64,000 nucleotides of DNA from Aurantibrevibacter litoralis (GTDB lineage Bacteria; Bacteroidota; Bacteroidia; Flavobacteriales; Flavobacteriaceae), in assembly GCF_034651555.1 (NCBI RefSeq), contig NZ_JAYEEQ010000007.1:112292-176291 (forward strand), in the 5' to 3' direction. The notes below the pieces were generated by a model, which was not told the DNA's origin, searched no databases, and saw nothing but the letters and a program-made list of their open reading frames with translations. The stretch's first letter is position 1. The number at the start of each line of letters is the position of its first letter. The position numbers and the translations under genes were made by a program. This document shows positions 44,405 to 52,800 of this stretch, piece by piece.

Positions 44405-45991
44405 ATGGCACTAAACGCATCAAACCCGAACAACTACGAATACACCACCAACCATTTAGAGATACATATTTTAGGGGGCATCAAGACCACCAGACTGGAA
44501 ACCCTCCGCATAACGCTATCGATACAGAAAGCCCCCCTGCCTTCGGCATCTCCCCGAAGGGGAGAAAACCACGGCCCCGTTGTCCGGCACTCCATCGACC
44601 TGTACAACGACAACCAAGTGGAGAAATTTACCCGAACGGTGGCTGAACGCCTGGAGATAGGTACGGGCGTTGCCCGAAGGACATTGCAGGACCTGACAAG
44701 GGAACTTGAGAACCACCGTTTTTTGTTAACGGAAAAGGAGGCATCGGCCAACGCACCCTATAAAAAGGAACTGTCCGCACGGGAGACCAAGGAGGCCGAA
44801 ACCTTCCTAAGGTCCAAGGACCTGCTCGAAAAGACCAACGAACTCATCGGCAGATCGGGCGTGATCGGCGAACATACCAACCGTCTCTTGATGTACCTGA
44901 TCTTTACGAGCAGAAAAACGGCCAGCCCCTTGCACTGTATCAGCTTGGGGAGTTCCGGAACGGGAAAAACACATCTGCAATCCAAAGTATCGGAACTCAT
45001 CCCGGAAGAGGACAAAGTGGAAATCACGGTACTATCCGCCAATGCCTTTTACTACTTCAACAGAACCGAACTACAGCACAAATTGATATTGATAGAAGAT
45101 CTGGACGGAGCGGAATCCGTACTTTATCCGTTACGCGAACTGCAATCGAAAAAGCGGATTACGAAAACCGTGGTACACAAGGACAGCAAGGGAACGACGA
45201 AAACCATCCATCTTACCGTCGAGGGCCCTGTATCGGTCGCGGGATGTACCACCCAAGAAAGTATCTACGAGGACAACAGCAATCGAAATTTTTTACTTTA
45301 CATAGACGAATCGGCAGAACAAGACCAACGCATCATGCAATACCAACGCGCCGTGTCGGCGGGACAGGTAAATGAAAACGAGCAACACGAATCAAGGGAA
45401 TTATTACAGAATGTACAACGTGTACTTAAACCCATAAAAGTCATTAATCCGTATGCCATGTACTTGGAGCTTCCGCAATCCGTATTCAAGCCCAGAAGAA
45501 CCAACAGCCATTATCTACAGTTCATAGAAGCGATTACCTTCTTCAAACAATGTCAACGGGAAAAGAAATACGACGAGCAGACGGGCGAGGAATATATAGA
45601 AACCTTCATCGAGGATATACAGGAAGCGAACGAACTGATACAAGAAGTTTTATTGCGAAAAAGTGATCTGCTCAACGGTGCTTGCAGAGGCTTTTTCGAA
45701 AACCTAAAAGCCTATCTACAAAAGGAAAACCAAACTACGTTTACAAACTCTGAAATCCGTAGAACCCTAAGACTGAACCCGAGCAACCAAAAAAGGTACA
45801 TGGTACAACTGCAACTGGCCGACCTGGTACGAAAGGCCAAGGGCGACAAACGGAAAGGGTATCATTACGAAGTGGTCAGCTATGACGATTACGAGGACAC
45901 CAATAAGCAGATAGAAATACTATTGGACTCAACATTGAAAAGTTTGGAAGCCTGTCACGAGCCTAGCCGGGTGGTTCAAAGTGGTCCATAA
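44405..45991 (+). CDS. P-loop ATPase of a recombinase module (helicase/primase-like)
   Basis: 528 residues. Walker A SLGSSGTGKTHLQSKVSEL at about residues 180-198, Walker B KLILIEDLDG at about 230-239, sensor region VAGCTTQES and a C-terminal winged helix (EIRRTLRLNPSNQKRYMVQL). The layout resembles plasmid or phage superfamily-3-like helicases, but the exact family is not recognised. I chose ATG 44405 (MALNASNPN). An in-frame insert near residues 43-55 is encoded by a perfect CTCCCC-GAA-GGGGAG hairpin. The stop overlaps the start of the first recombinase (TAATG). Confidence 0.7.
   Translation: MALNASNPNNYEYTTNHLEIHILGGIKTTRLETLRITLSIQKAPLPSASPRRGENHGPVVRHSIDLYNDNQVEKFTRTVAERLEIGTGVARRTLQDLTRELENHRFLLTEKEASANAPYKKELSARETKEAETFLRSKDLLEKTNELIGRSGVIGEHTNRLLMYLIFTSRKTASPLHCISLGSSGTGKTHLQSKVSELIPEEDKVEITVLSANAFYYFNRTELQHKLILIEDLDGAESVLYPLRELQSKKRITKTVVHKDSKGTTKTIHLTVEGPVSVAGCTTQESIYEDNSNRNFLLYIDESAEQDQRIMQYQRAVSAGQVNENEQHESRELLQNVQRVLKPIKVINPYAMYLELPQSVFKPRRTNSHYLQFIEAITFFKQCQREKKYDEQTGEEYIETFIEDIQEANELIQEVLLRKSDLLNGACRGFFENLKAYLQKENQTTFTNSEIRRTLRLNPSNQKRYMVQLQLADLVRKAKGDKRKGYHYEVVSYDDYEDTNKQIEILLDSTLKSLEACHEPSRVVQSGP
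44550..44564 (+). repeat. Intragenic palindrome in the ATPase gene
   Basis: CTCCCC-GAA-GGGGAG, preceded by a second dyad around GCCTTCGGC. It encodes SPRRGE in frame. It is the same class of GC-rich genome repeat as in the RHS shell. Confidence 0.65.
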
Positions 45992-47037
45992 TGGTCCAAA
46001 GCCCAAAATGGACCAATAGCCTATCTGAAAACCAATCGTTTAACCAAGTAGTTCACAAAATCCTGAAAATGCAACCGACCCATGAAAAAAGTCGAGAGCC
46101 TCGACACGCAATTATGAAGAAACTAAAACTCGAAAACCGAACGTACAAAGAATTATTAATCGCCTTTAAGGCGTGGTTGGGGGTGTTGGGCTATAGCAGA
46201 AGTGCCAAGGAAAACTATCCCCGTTACCTGCGTGAGTTCCTTTACCATATAGAGCAAAAAGGGCATGACCGATTACATACCGTTACGGCCACGAATATCA
46301 AAGATTATTACTCCTACCTGAAAGAACGCCCCAATCAAACAACAAACGGGGCACTCAGCAAGGCAGCTTTGAACCAGCACCAACAGGCACTCCGGAAGTT
46401 CAACGAATACCTGAAAAAGCACAACGCCGGACCCTTGCCCGTACACCTTCGGGCGGAAGCGAAAAAAGAGGAAGGCGATCGATCGGTGCTTACCCAAGAA
46501 GAAGTAAAAAAGCTGTTCGCGGCATCGGAACACAGTTATGTAATGCCCCACGTATGTATGCGCGATAAGGCCATGTTGGTAGCATTGTACAGCTGCGGAC
46601 TGCGGGCCAACGAGGCCGTATCGCTCGACCGGAAGGACATCCTTTTTGACAGGGAACTGGTCTTTGTCCGAAAGGGCAAGAACTATAAGGAAAGATATGT
46701 CCCCGTCAATTATAGGAACCTGAAAATATTGGAAGATTACCTATACGATGCCCGCCCTATATTCCACAGGGCGAACCAGACGGAGGCTTTTTTTATCGGG
46801 CAGCAGGGCAAGCGGTTGGGGCCGCAAAGTTTTGGCAACCGTTTGGATGTTCTTGTCAGGATTACGGGCGATAGCGGACTGCAAGAAAAAAGACCTACAC
46901 CGCACACCCTGCGCCATAGCATCGCCACCCATCTTTTGGAGCAGGGCGCACCGATGGAGGGCATCCAGCAATTTTTAGGGCATGCCTCGTTGGGGACAAC
47001 TCAAATCTATACACACTTAGTTGAAAACCATGAGTAA
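45991..47037 (+). CDS. Tyrosine recombinase (XerC/D-like integrase) 1
   Basis: 348 residues. N-terminal SAM-like core-binding domain from about residue 55, then a complete catalytic set: Arg in CGLRANEAVSL, Lys in VRKGKNYKERYVP, HTLRHS (HxxR), and GHASLGTTQIYTH with the His and nucleophilic Tyr. The first ~40 residues are atypical, so translation may begin at the ATG at 46114 (MKKLKLENRTYK). It is cotranslated with the ATPase and overlaps recombinase 2. Confidence 0.9.
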   Translation: MVQSPKWTNSLSENQSFNQVVHKILKMQPTHEKSREPRHAIMKKLKLENRTYKELLIAFKAWLGVLGYSRSAKENYPRYLREFLYHIEQKGHDRLHTVTATNIKDYYSYLKERPNQTTNGALSKAALNQHQQALRKFNEYLKKHNAGPLPVHLRAEAKKEEGDRSVLTQEEVKKLFAASEHSYVMPHVCMRDKAMLVALYSCGLRANEAVSLDRKDILFDRELVFVRKGKNYKERYVPVNYRNLKILEDYLYDARPIFHRANQTEAFFIGQQGKRLGPQSFGNRLDVLVRITGDSGLQEKRPTPHTLRHSIATHLLEQGAPMEGIQQFLGHASLGTTQIYTHLVENHE

Positions 47038-47956
47038 ATTAAATGCCTGCGGTGGCCCACCGCTGAAGGGTTTTAGAGAATATCTTGAAAAGGAAAGGTT
47101 CAGCAAGAGCAGCATCAAAACATACACCTTCCAAGCCGAAAAGTTCATCGAGTGGACGGAAAGCAGCGGTCACGGATTTATAGACTTCGATTACAAAAAA
47201 GCGGTCAACTACGTTGCATATCTGCAAAAACGGCATGCCAACATCCGGACCATCAACGGCAAGATAGCCGCCACGAGACAGTACTTCAACTTTCTTGTGG
47301 AAAAGTGCGAAGCATCTGAAAACCCCTTTGCCGAAATATTGGTCAAGGGAGACAAGGCCAAGAAGATGTTGCAGAATATCCTGTCCGCCGATGAACTCGA
47401 AGACCTGTATTACAGTTACGAAACCGAGAACAGGACCGATAAAAGAACCAGTAGCATATTGGCGGGCAAACGCAACAAGGTGATGTTGGGGCTTATGGTC
47501 TATCAGGGCCTGTCGACCACCGACATGAAACGCCTAAGGCCCGAACACGTAGAACCACAGAAAGGGAAAGTCTATATCCCGTCCGGAAAAATCGGCGGGC
47601 GCAGGGAACTGGCATTGATGCCGTGGCAGGTCATGGAACTGGTGGAGTACCTCAATGACACTTGGCCGCAACTTGCAAGAAGAAAAAACACCGATGGAGA
47701 ACTGTTCCCCGTCACCAACGGAAGGCTTACCGATACCGTTGCACATATCATCAAAAAGCTTCGGAAGGTCAACCGAAAAGTAAGGAACGGCCATCAGATA
47801 CGGGCAAGTGTCATCGTGAACTGGCTGGAAAAACACAGCCTTAGAAAAGTACAGGTCATGGCAGGGCACCGACGGATAAGCACCACCGAAAGATATGTAC
47901 AGGAAGACCTGAAACAGTTGCAGCAGATCATAAACACCTTTCATCCCCTGCGCTGA
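47030..47956 (+). CDS. Tyrosine recombinase 2, lacking the first catalytic arginine
   Basis: 308 residues. HQIRAS supplies HxxR and AGHRRISTTERYVQ supplies the His and Tyr nucleophile. Where Arg I is expected (G-L-R) the sequence reads YQGLSTTDMKRLRPEHV, so Ser replaces it; IntDOT of Bacteroides conjugative elements is known to have Ser there too. I chose ATG 47030 over TTG 47021. The stop codon lies inside a small dyad repeat (CGCTGAGCTTATCGAAGCG, 47951-47969). Two paired recombinases suggest a heteromeric complex. Confidence 0.9.
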   Translation: MSKLNACGGPPLKGFREYLEKERFSKSSIKTYTFQAEKFIEWTESSGHGFIDFDYKKAVNYVAYLQKRHANIRTINGKIAATRQYFNFLVEKCEASENPFAEILVKGDKAKKMLQNILSADELEDLYYSYETENRTDKRTSSILAGKRNKVMLGLMVYQGLSTTDMKRLRPEHVEPQKGKVYIPSGKIGGRRELALMPWQVMELVEYLNDTWPQLARRKNTDGELFPVTNGRLTDTVAHIIKKLRKVNRKVRNGHQIRASVIVNWLEKHSLRKVQVMAGHRRISTTERYVQEDLKQLQQIINTFHPLR

Positions 47957-48029
47957 GCTTATCGAAGCGATTAAAATAAGAACTATGGAACGAAAATCGT
48001 ACCTTTACCTTAACAAAAACAGAAAGAAA

Positions 48030-48278
48030 ATGGCAACCTTGGATCTAAGACAGAGCGTACTGGAATACGTTAAGAAGGCCGATAGCAGGTTCTTGAGGCT
48101 CGTCAAGGCCATGGCCGAAAACTACCATGAAAATGACGATGTAGTGGCCTATACCGTTGACGGAAAGCCCTTGACCGTGGAACGGTACAACCAAGAACTG
48201 TCGGATGCCGAGGCCGAGATCGAAAGGGGCGAGACCGTTGCGGTCGAAGACCTTGAAAAAGAAGCGGACAACTGGTAA
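48030..48278 (+). CDS. Antitoxin of a RelE/ParE-type module
   Basis: 82 residues from ATG 48030 (MATLDLRQSVLEYVKKAD); an upstream ATG at 47985 is possible. Acidic and helical, ending in EAEIERGETVAVEDLEKEADNW-like sequence typical of the toxin-binding tail. It overlaps the toxin start as TAATG. It lies directly behind the recombinases and may stabilise the module. Confidence 0.75.
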   Translation: MATLDLRQSVLEYVKKADSRFLRLVKAMAENYHENDDVVAYTVDGKPLTVERYNQELSDAEAEIERGETVAVEDLEKEADNW

Positions 48279-48583
48279 TGGCAAAACTCAGGACCGTTTG
48301 GACGGACAGGGCAAAGGCCCAATTGAAGCAGATACACGATTACCTGAAGTACGAGAAAAAGACCCCACAGGGAGCGGCCAACGTAAAGCGTGACCTTATC
48401 GAGGCCAGTAAGGGCGTTGCCTACTCCGGGCAATACCAAAAGGACGACATCAACCCCAGTTACAGAAGGATCGTCGTCAGGCACTACAAACTGGTCTACA
48501 AGGAGGATAAGGGAAAGATCATCATCTTAAGGGTCTTCGATACGTTGCAGAATCCCGACAGGCTGTTGAAGGGAAACGAATAG
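48278..48583 (+). CDS. RelE/ParE-superfamily toxin
   Basis: 101 residues. Family pattern: VWTDRAKAQLKQIHDYLK at the start, GQYQKDDINPSYRRIVVRHYKLVYK in the middle, IIILRVFDTLQNPDRL at the end. The C-terminal FDT-NP ending is typical of ParE-like toxins. ParE members poison gyrase and RelE members cleave mRNA; the choice is open. Confidence 0.85.
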   Translation: MAKLRTVWTDRAKAQLKQIHDYLKYEKKTPQGAANVKRDLIEASKGVAYSGQYQKDDINPSYRRIVVRHYKLVYKEDKGKIIILRVFDTLQNPDRLLKGNE

Positions 48584-48768
48584 TCCCCAGGGCAAAAAGC
48601 CCACGCCGCTCGCATACTCACGGCTCGCCCTGTTCTTTTAGCCCTTCCCCGCCAGCCGCCGATGCAGCTTTTTATGCGCCAGCGCACTTGCAGCAGATCG
48701 CAGCTTGCCCCCACACTCGCAACTCCGATCAGCTACGCCAACGGGAAAGCTATGCATAAAAACCTGCC

Positions 48769-48872
48769 CCAAGCTATGTTTACATAACGGTCTGTTATAG
48801 GAGCAACCGCAAAAAATTACGTCTGAAAATCAAGAACCGTAATGCGGTGGTCCTATAACGCCATTATGTAAA
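48769..48872 (+). repeat. Long hairpin site 1 (candidate recombination site)
   Basis: CCAAGCTATGTTTACATAA opens the site. The paired parts are TTTACATAA (48779) / TTATGTAAA (48864), GTTATAGGA (48794) / TCCTATAAC (48851), ACCGC / GCGGT and ATTACG / CGTAAT, leaving a loop of about 16 bases. Several matched blocks separated by bulges make a cruciform of about 94 bases. Confidence 0.75.
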
Positions 48873-49123
48873 ATATCCGCTCTTCCCACGCCCACTTCCG
48901 AACTGAAAACCAACATTGGAACACAAAAGGAACATCCAAAAATCGGAACGGTAAAAAACAAATGGCAAGTTGTGTTTTGAGTACCTTAAAACTAAAATAG
49001 TGCCTAACGGAAAAGCTGGAAAACGGCAGAGCAAGAGGGTAACACGCACGGCGATGTTACGTTGCCCCAATCCCTTTAAAACCAAGGGTCGGCGAAACCT
49101 TCCAAAACCCGTTTTTTACGAAA

Positions 49124-49374
49124 TTTACAGTAAAACTCCTTGGAAGCCCCGAAAACAGGCATTTTTTTACTGTAAAAAGCACCTTTGCGTGACGCTCAAT
49201 CGGCGCTTCGCCTATCATTTTAAAAAGCCGAAGATTGATGAAGTCCGTTGCCAAATCCCAAGTTAAATGCCTGTAAATCTTCGCCTTTTTAAAACGTTTG
49301 CACCTGAATCAAACGTTTTAAAAGTTGATGTAACAGAGGCGGAATAAAGCGTGGAGTTGCATCAGCTTTTAAAA
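49124..49374. repeat. Cluster of four inverted repeats
   Basis: TTTACAGTAAAA (49124) pairs with TTTTACTGTAAA (49165). CATTTTAAAAAGCCGAAGATT-type sequence at 49216-49236 pairs with 49276-49296 with two mismatches. AAAACGTTTG (49291) pairs perfectly with CAAACGTTTT (49310). TTTTAAAAGTTGATG (49316) pairs with CATCAGCTTTTAAAA (49360) with one mismatch. The motif TTTTAAAA recurs in three of them. Confidence 0.75.
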
Positions 49375-49472
49375 TGAAACAACCGCAGGGCGTTAGTCTC
49401 CATAATCTCTTACAATCAATAACGGAAATAGCAATCGAAGTTCCGAACCGAGCGTGGGCAATGGTCGGCTAT

Positions 49473-49546
49473 TTTACATAGTTGTATTATGGGGCAGGAA
49501 TCAAGGGAATGTACCCATAATGCCCAATTATGTAAACATAGCTTGG
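49473..49546 (-). repeat. Long hairpin site 2, inverted relative to site 1
   Basis: On the minus strand it begins with the same 19 bases CCAAGCTATGTTTACATAA and ends with TATGTAAAATA, as site 1 does. The inner arms differ: ATTATGGG / CCCATAAT in place of GTTATAGGA / TCCTATAAC. A GCGTGGG / CCCACGC match lies a few bases outside both sites. Confidence 0.75.
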
Positions 49547-49930
49547 GAAAAATGCTTTTGCCCGTTCCCGTTTTACAACTCTTTCTTACCCCTGAAAAAC
49601 CTGTACCGAGCTTGCCGAAGATCAATCCTAAACCACTTAAAAAGTGTTGTAGGGAACATTGGGGCTAAAGCATTGTGCGGCTGCAAGGGAGCAGGGCGAG
49701 TACAAAGGCTTGTTGCTTTTGGGCAATAATATGGACTTGCCCTGCGCGGACTTCTTAAACCAAAGTTCTTACGCAACTAATGATCTACAAATTTGGTGTT
49801 ACAGACTAGGTCGAGCTGATGTTCTTTTTTTGTATTAACCCAATGAACATGCCCCATGAGAAAGGTTCGATAGGGGCTGTCCTTTTAAGTAAAACGGCCT
49901 TCGGGTAAATTGTAACGAAATACGGGAAAA

Positions 49931-50068
49931 ATGGAAATACAGTTAAGTTGGTCATGGTGGCAGGCCGCATTGTTCATAGCCACGATAATATTGGCATTAA
50001 GGGTAAGCGGAAAGGAAGCTACCAAAGTAATAAAGGGAATATTCAAGCGTTGGTTATCGGACAAGTGA
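49931..50068 (+). CDS. Small single-span membrane protein (45 residues)
   Basis: ATG at 49931 encodes MEIQLSWSWWQAALFIATI, one hydrophobic helix, then a basic tail KEATKVIKGIFKRWLSDK. GGGAAAA lies just before the start. A Trp-rich N-terminus, one helix and a Lys/Arg-rich end are coherent features, but no family is recognised. It sits between the inverted-repeat region and the orphan RHS tip. Confidence 0.4.
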   Translation: MEIQLSWSWWQAALFIATIILALRVSGKEATKVIKGIFKRWLSDK

Positions 50069-50113
50069 AATCACTATCTTTAAGCCAACCGATGTTCTTT
50101 GATATAAATTTTG

Positions 50114-50166
50114 GGCCGGCCGGCCGAAAAACGTGACCGGAATAGAAAAAAACGCCTTAATTAAGG
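50114..50166. repeat. Two perfect palindromes at the orphan-tip junction
   Basis: GGCCGGCCGGCC (50114-50125) and CCTTAATTAAGG (50155-50166). RHS homology begins within or directly after the second one, so it marks the junction between non-RHS and RHS sequence. Confidence 0.6.
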
Positions 50167-51745
50167 TTACGACCCCCTGAACCGGATCACGGCGGCCACC
50201 GACAATACCGGAAAGTACAACCTATCGAACGTAACATACGACAGGAACGGGAACATCCTCACCCTCAAACGGGAGGGATGGACCGTTGCAAGCCCTTCGT
50301 TGGCCAACAATACAGGCTTCGGCACCATGGACGACCTGACCTATTCCTACAACGGGAACCAGCTCAAGGCCGTTGACGACAATATCGCGGCAAGTGCGGC
50401 GCAGGGCTTTGTGGACGGGGCCGAACTGGCAACCGAATATTCCTATGATGGAAACGGCAACATGACCTCCGATGCCAACAAGGGGATCACTGCCATTGCG
50501 TACAGCCATTTGAATTTGCCCACCCAGATTACCTTTGCCACGGGAAATATTTCGTATATTTACGACGCAACGGGAACCAAAATGAGGAAAACAGTGAGCA
50601 CAGGGGCAACCACCGACTATGCGGGCAACTATGTCTATGAGAACGGCACCTTGCAGTTCTTCAACCATGCCGAAGGGTACGTTGAACCTGATGGTTCGGG
50701 AGGATACGATTATGTCTATCAATACAAGGACCAGATAGAAAATGTAAGGCTCTCGTATTCAGACCTTGACGGAAACGGTTCTATAGACCCAAATACAGAG
50801 ATTTTACACGAGCGAAATTATTATCCGTTTGGATTATTGCATAAAGGATATAATAACGTAATTAATGGAACTGTAAATAATAGGCATCAATATCAAGACC
50901 AAGAATTTACAGAAGATTTAGGTTTAAATGTACACGAATGGAAGTTCCGTTTTAGTGACCCAGCGATTGGACGTTTTTGGAGCATCGACCCTCTGGCCGA
51001 GGAGTACAACTACCAATCGCCCTATAATTTCTCGGAAAACCGTGTGATTGATGGCTTTGAGTTGGAGGGGCTGGAATTTGTACCGATAAACGGTGACGGC
51101 ATTGCAAGGTCTATTGAAAGTAGTGTCAAGGAGATATACAATGACGTAAAAGGATTTTTTAACCAGTTCAGCGAACCCGACGACATCAATGTCAACAATG
51201 TCGGTTTTGATGTTGGAGCGGGCGTTAAAAACTTTAAACTTGGCAATTTGGCGACCATTTCGGCAGAAGGTTCTTTAGCCAGTTTGAGCTTTGACAAAAA
51301 CAATAATGAACTGAATTTAACAGGCCCTAGTGGATCTTTGGGTATATTTTTGGGAAATAAAGATGTAGGACTTTCATTGTCAGGAGAATCAATAAACATT
51401 GGATTAATCAATAAAGATGTATCCATTGGTAGTTCCGAAGCAGAATTTAATTTCTTCGACATTGGTCTAGGAAAAGATAATGGTGCAACAGGAGGGGCTC
51501 ATCTTGCACAGTTCTCTTTATTTAATACAGATAGTAAAAACCAATGGTTCCAAGGCAATTTTGGAAATAGTGGCAATCCAAATAGATTGATAGATGCAAA
51601 TGGTGATGGCAACATGGAATCAATGTTGATAATCGGTGGAGAGGCCAAATTGGGAGTTAAATTTGATTTTGAATGGAATGTTGACCAAACGATGTCACGA
51701 TTTTTGGGTGGCTCGGGATTGGGGAGTGAATGGAAAAAAGACTAG
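50165..51745 (+). pseudogene. Orphan RHS C-terminal cassette (no start) with a second tip
   Basis: An open frame of about 526 codons starts after an in-frame TAA at 50162 with no usual start codon. It is homologous to the last part of the large RHS protein from YDPLNRIT onward, includes the core end WKFRFSDPAIGRFWSIDPLA and LEGLE (to about 51078), and then carries a different tip of about 222 residues that is beta-rich and repetitive (GSLASLSFDKNNNELNLTGP). It is silent as it stands. It looks like a displaced tip that could be recombined onto the expressed RHS gene. Confidence 0.8.
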
Positions 51746-51749
51746 ATAG

Positions 51750-52271
51750 ATGAAGAAAAGAAGATATAAGGTTTTGACCATATTAGCCATATTGGGAGTT
51801 TTTGTCTTTGGTCTCTTGGCATGGTATTTTTTTAATAGTCCTGAAGGTAAGGCAAAAGACGACTTTATCGAAAATTTTGATTTAGAATTGAAAGGCGAAG
51901 TTCTGAATATTCAACAGAACAGATACGGTCAATACTTAGTCTGTCTAAAGGTTATAGAATCAAACTATGAAAATTATTTTCCCATACATGACCCCAATAA
52001 ATTCCGATCGGATAATTCTGATTTTTGGGAAAAACGTTTCTTTATAAAGGTTCAGGATAGTTTAGCAACAATTATTCTAACCAATAAAAACACCACCAAA
52101 ATTCTACATAATAAAATTAAAAGAGGTAGTATAATCGAGGTCAATACCGATGGTAAGAAGGGTTATGATGTCTATGACGGTCAGTCTAAAAAGCATCTTG
52201 GAGGGATATTCATATTGACCGCCCCAATCAGGGACAATATAGAAAACAGTTGTCTGGAAAGAAAGTTCTGA
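51750..52271 (+). CDS. Candidate immunity protein for the orphan RHS tip
   Basis: 173 residues. One membrane segment at about 8-26 (VLTILAILGVFVFGLLAWYF), then a soluble domain exposed outside the cytoplasm. It starts four bases after the orphan tip. No family is recognised; the call is positional. As in the intact RHS operon, the candidate immunity protein is membrane-bound. Confidence 0.6.
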   Translation: MKKRRYKVLTILAILGVFVFGLLAWYFFNSPEGKAKDDFIENFDLELKGEVLNIQQNRYGQYLVCLKVIESNYENYFPIHDPNKFRSDNSDFWEKRFFIKVQDSLATIILTNKNTTKILHNKIKRGSIIEVNTDGKKGYDVYDGQSKKHLGGIFILTAPIRDNIENSCLERKF

Positions 52272-52288
52272 TAATTTTTGTTCGCACA

Positions 52289-52320
52289 CCCCGGCTAGCG
52301 CGGATTTGCACCATAAATCC
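52289..52320. repeat. Degenerate REP sequence
   Basis: CCCCGGCTAGCGCGGATTTG followed by a broken second half. It matches the RAYT-flanking sequence at 52801-52829 in its first part only. Confidence 0.5.
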
Positions 52321-52363
52321 CCCCCGTATTCTATGATAAAACCAAGCCAAAAAAGTTAAAATT

Positions 52364-52789
52364 TCAGGCCGCGTATTTTAGGTTGTCCACATACGGCGAG
52401 CCTCTTTTGACCACGGCGAACATACGTGCGATCAATTTGTTGCGTATGATGTTCAGTGTACTCATTTTGTTCCTGCCCTCCAAGGTCCTTTTTTCGTAAT
52501 AGAGGCGCATCTCGGTGTTGAACCTGATCGATGATAGGGCGCAAAGATGTAGCATTGCCTTGAGCTGACGGTTGGCCAGGTGCGAGACCCGTGTCCTTGC
52601 CTTGACACTGGTGCCGGAACTGAACTCGAAGGGCGCCACCCCGCAATAGGAAGCGAACTTGCGCCAGCAATCGAACTTGGTGAAATTACCGGTATACACA
52701 ATGGCCATTATCGCCGTTTGCCTCCCGATGCCCCGTATGCCGGTCAATAGGGCATAATTGCGTCCAAGGCTTTCATTGGACGTTATCAT
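52364..52789 (-). pseudogene. IS110-family transposase, C-terminal half only
   Basis: 141 residues corresponding to the Transposase_20 domain: LLTGIRGIGRQTAIMAIVY, FASYCGVAPFEFSSG, RRLSHL-like ARTRVSHLANRQLKAML. The N-terminal DEDD catalytic domain is missing and a REP sequence begins 12 bases beyond the break. The element is dead unless completed elsewhere. Confidence 0.85.
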
Positions 52790-52800
52790 TGCGTCTATCT

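Larger units (their letters stand above)
48584..49930. other. Non-coding, inverted-repeat-rich region
   Basis: About 1.35 kb with no convincing gene. It contains two mutually inverted copies of a hairpin site (48769-48872 and 49473-49546) and at least four further inverted repeats between them. G+C is higher in the first 200 bases. The size, density of dyads and place behind two recombinases suggest a recombination or transfer/replication origin region. Confidence 0.6.

Noticed and set aside
48970..49266. A 98-codon frame in the inverted-repeat region
   Set aside because: Its composition is atypical and it runs through two of the inverted repeats. The non-coding interpretation explains the sequence better.
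48769..49546. Integron attC sites
   Set aside because: The outer ends do not fit the RYYYAAC / GTTRRRY core in the right orientation, and the nearby recombinases show no IntI-specific insert.
50114..50166. Cloning artefact, since GGCCGGCC and TTAATTAA are rare-cutter recognition sites
   Set aside because: No vector, linker or resistance sequence is present and the flanks are natural flavobacterial DNA, so chance or a biological dyad is more likely.
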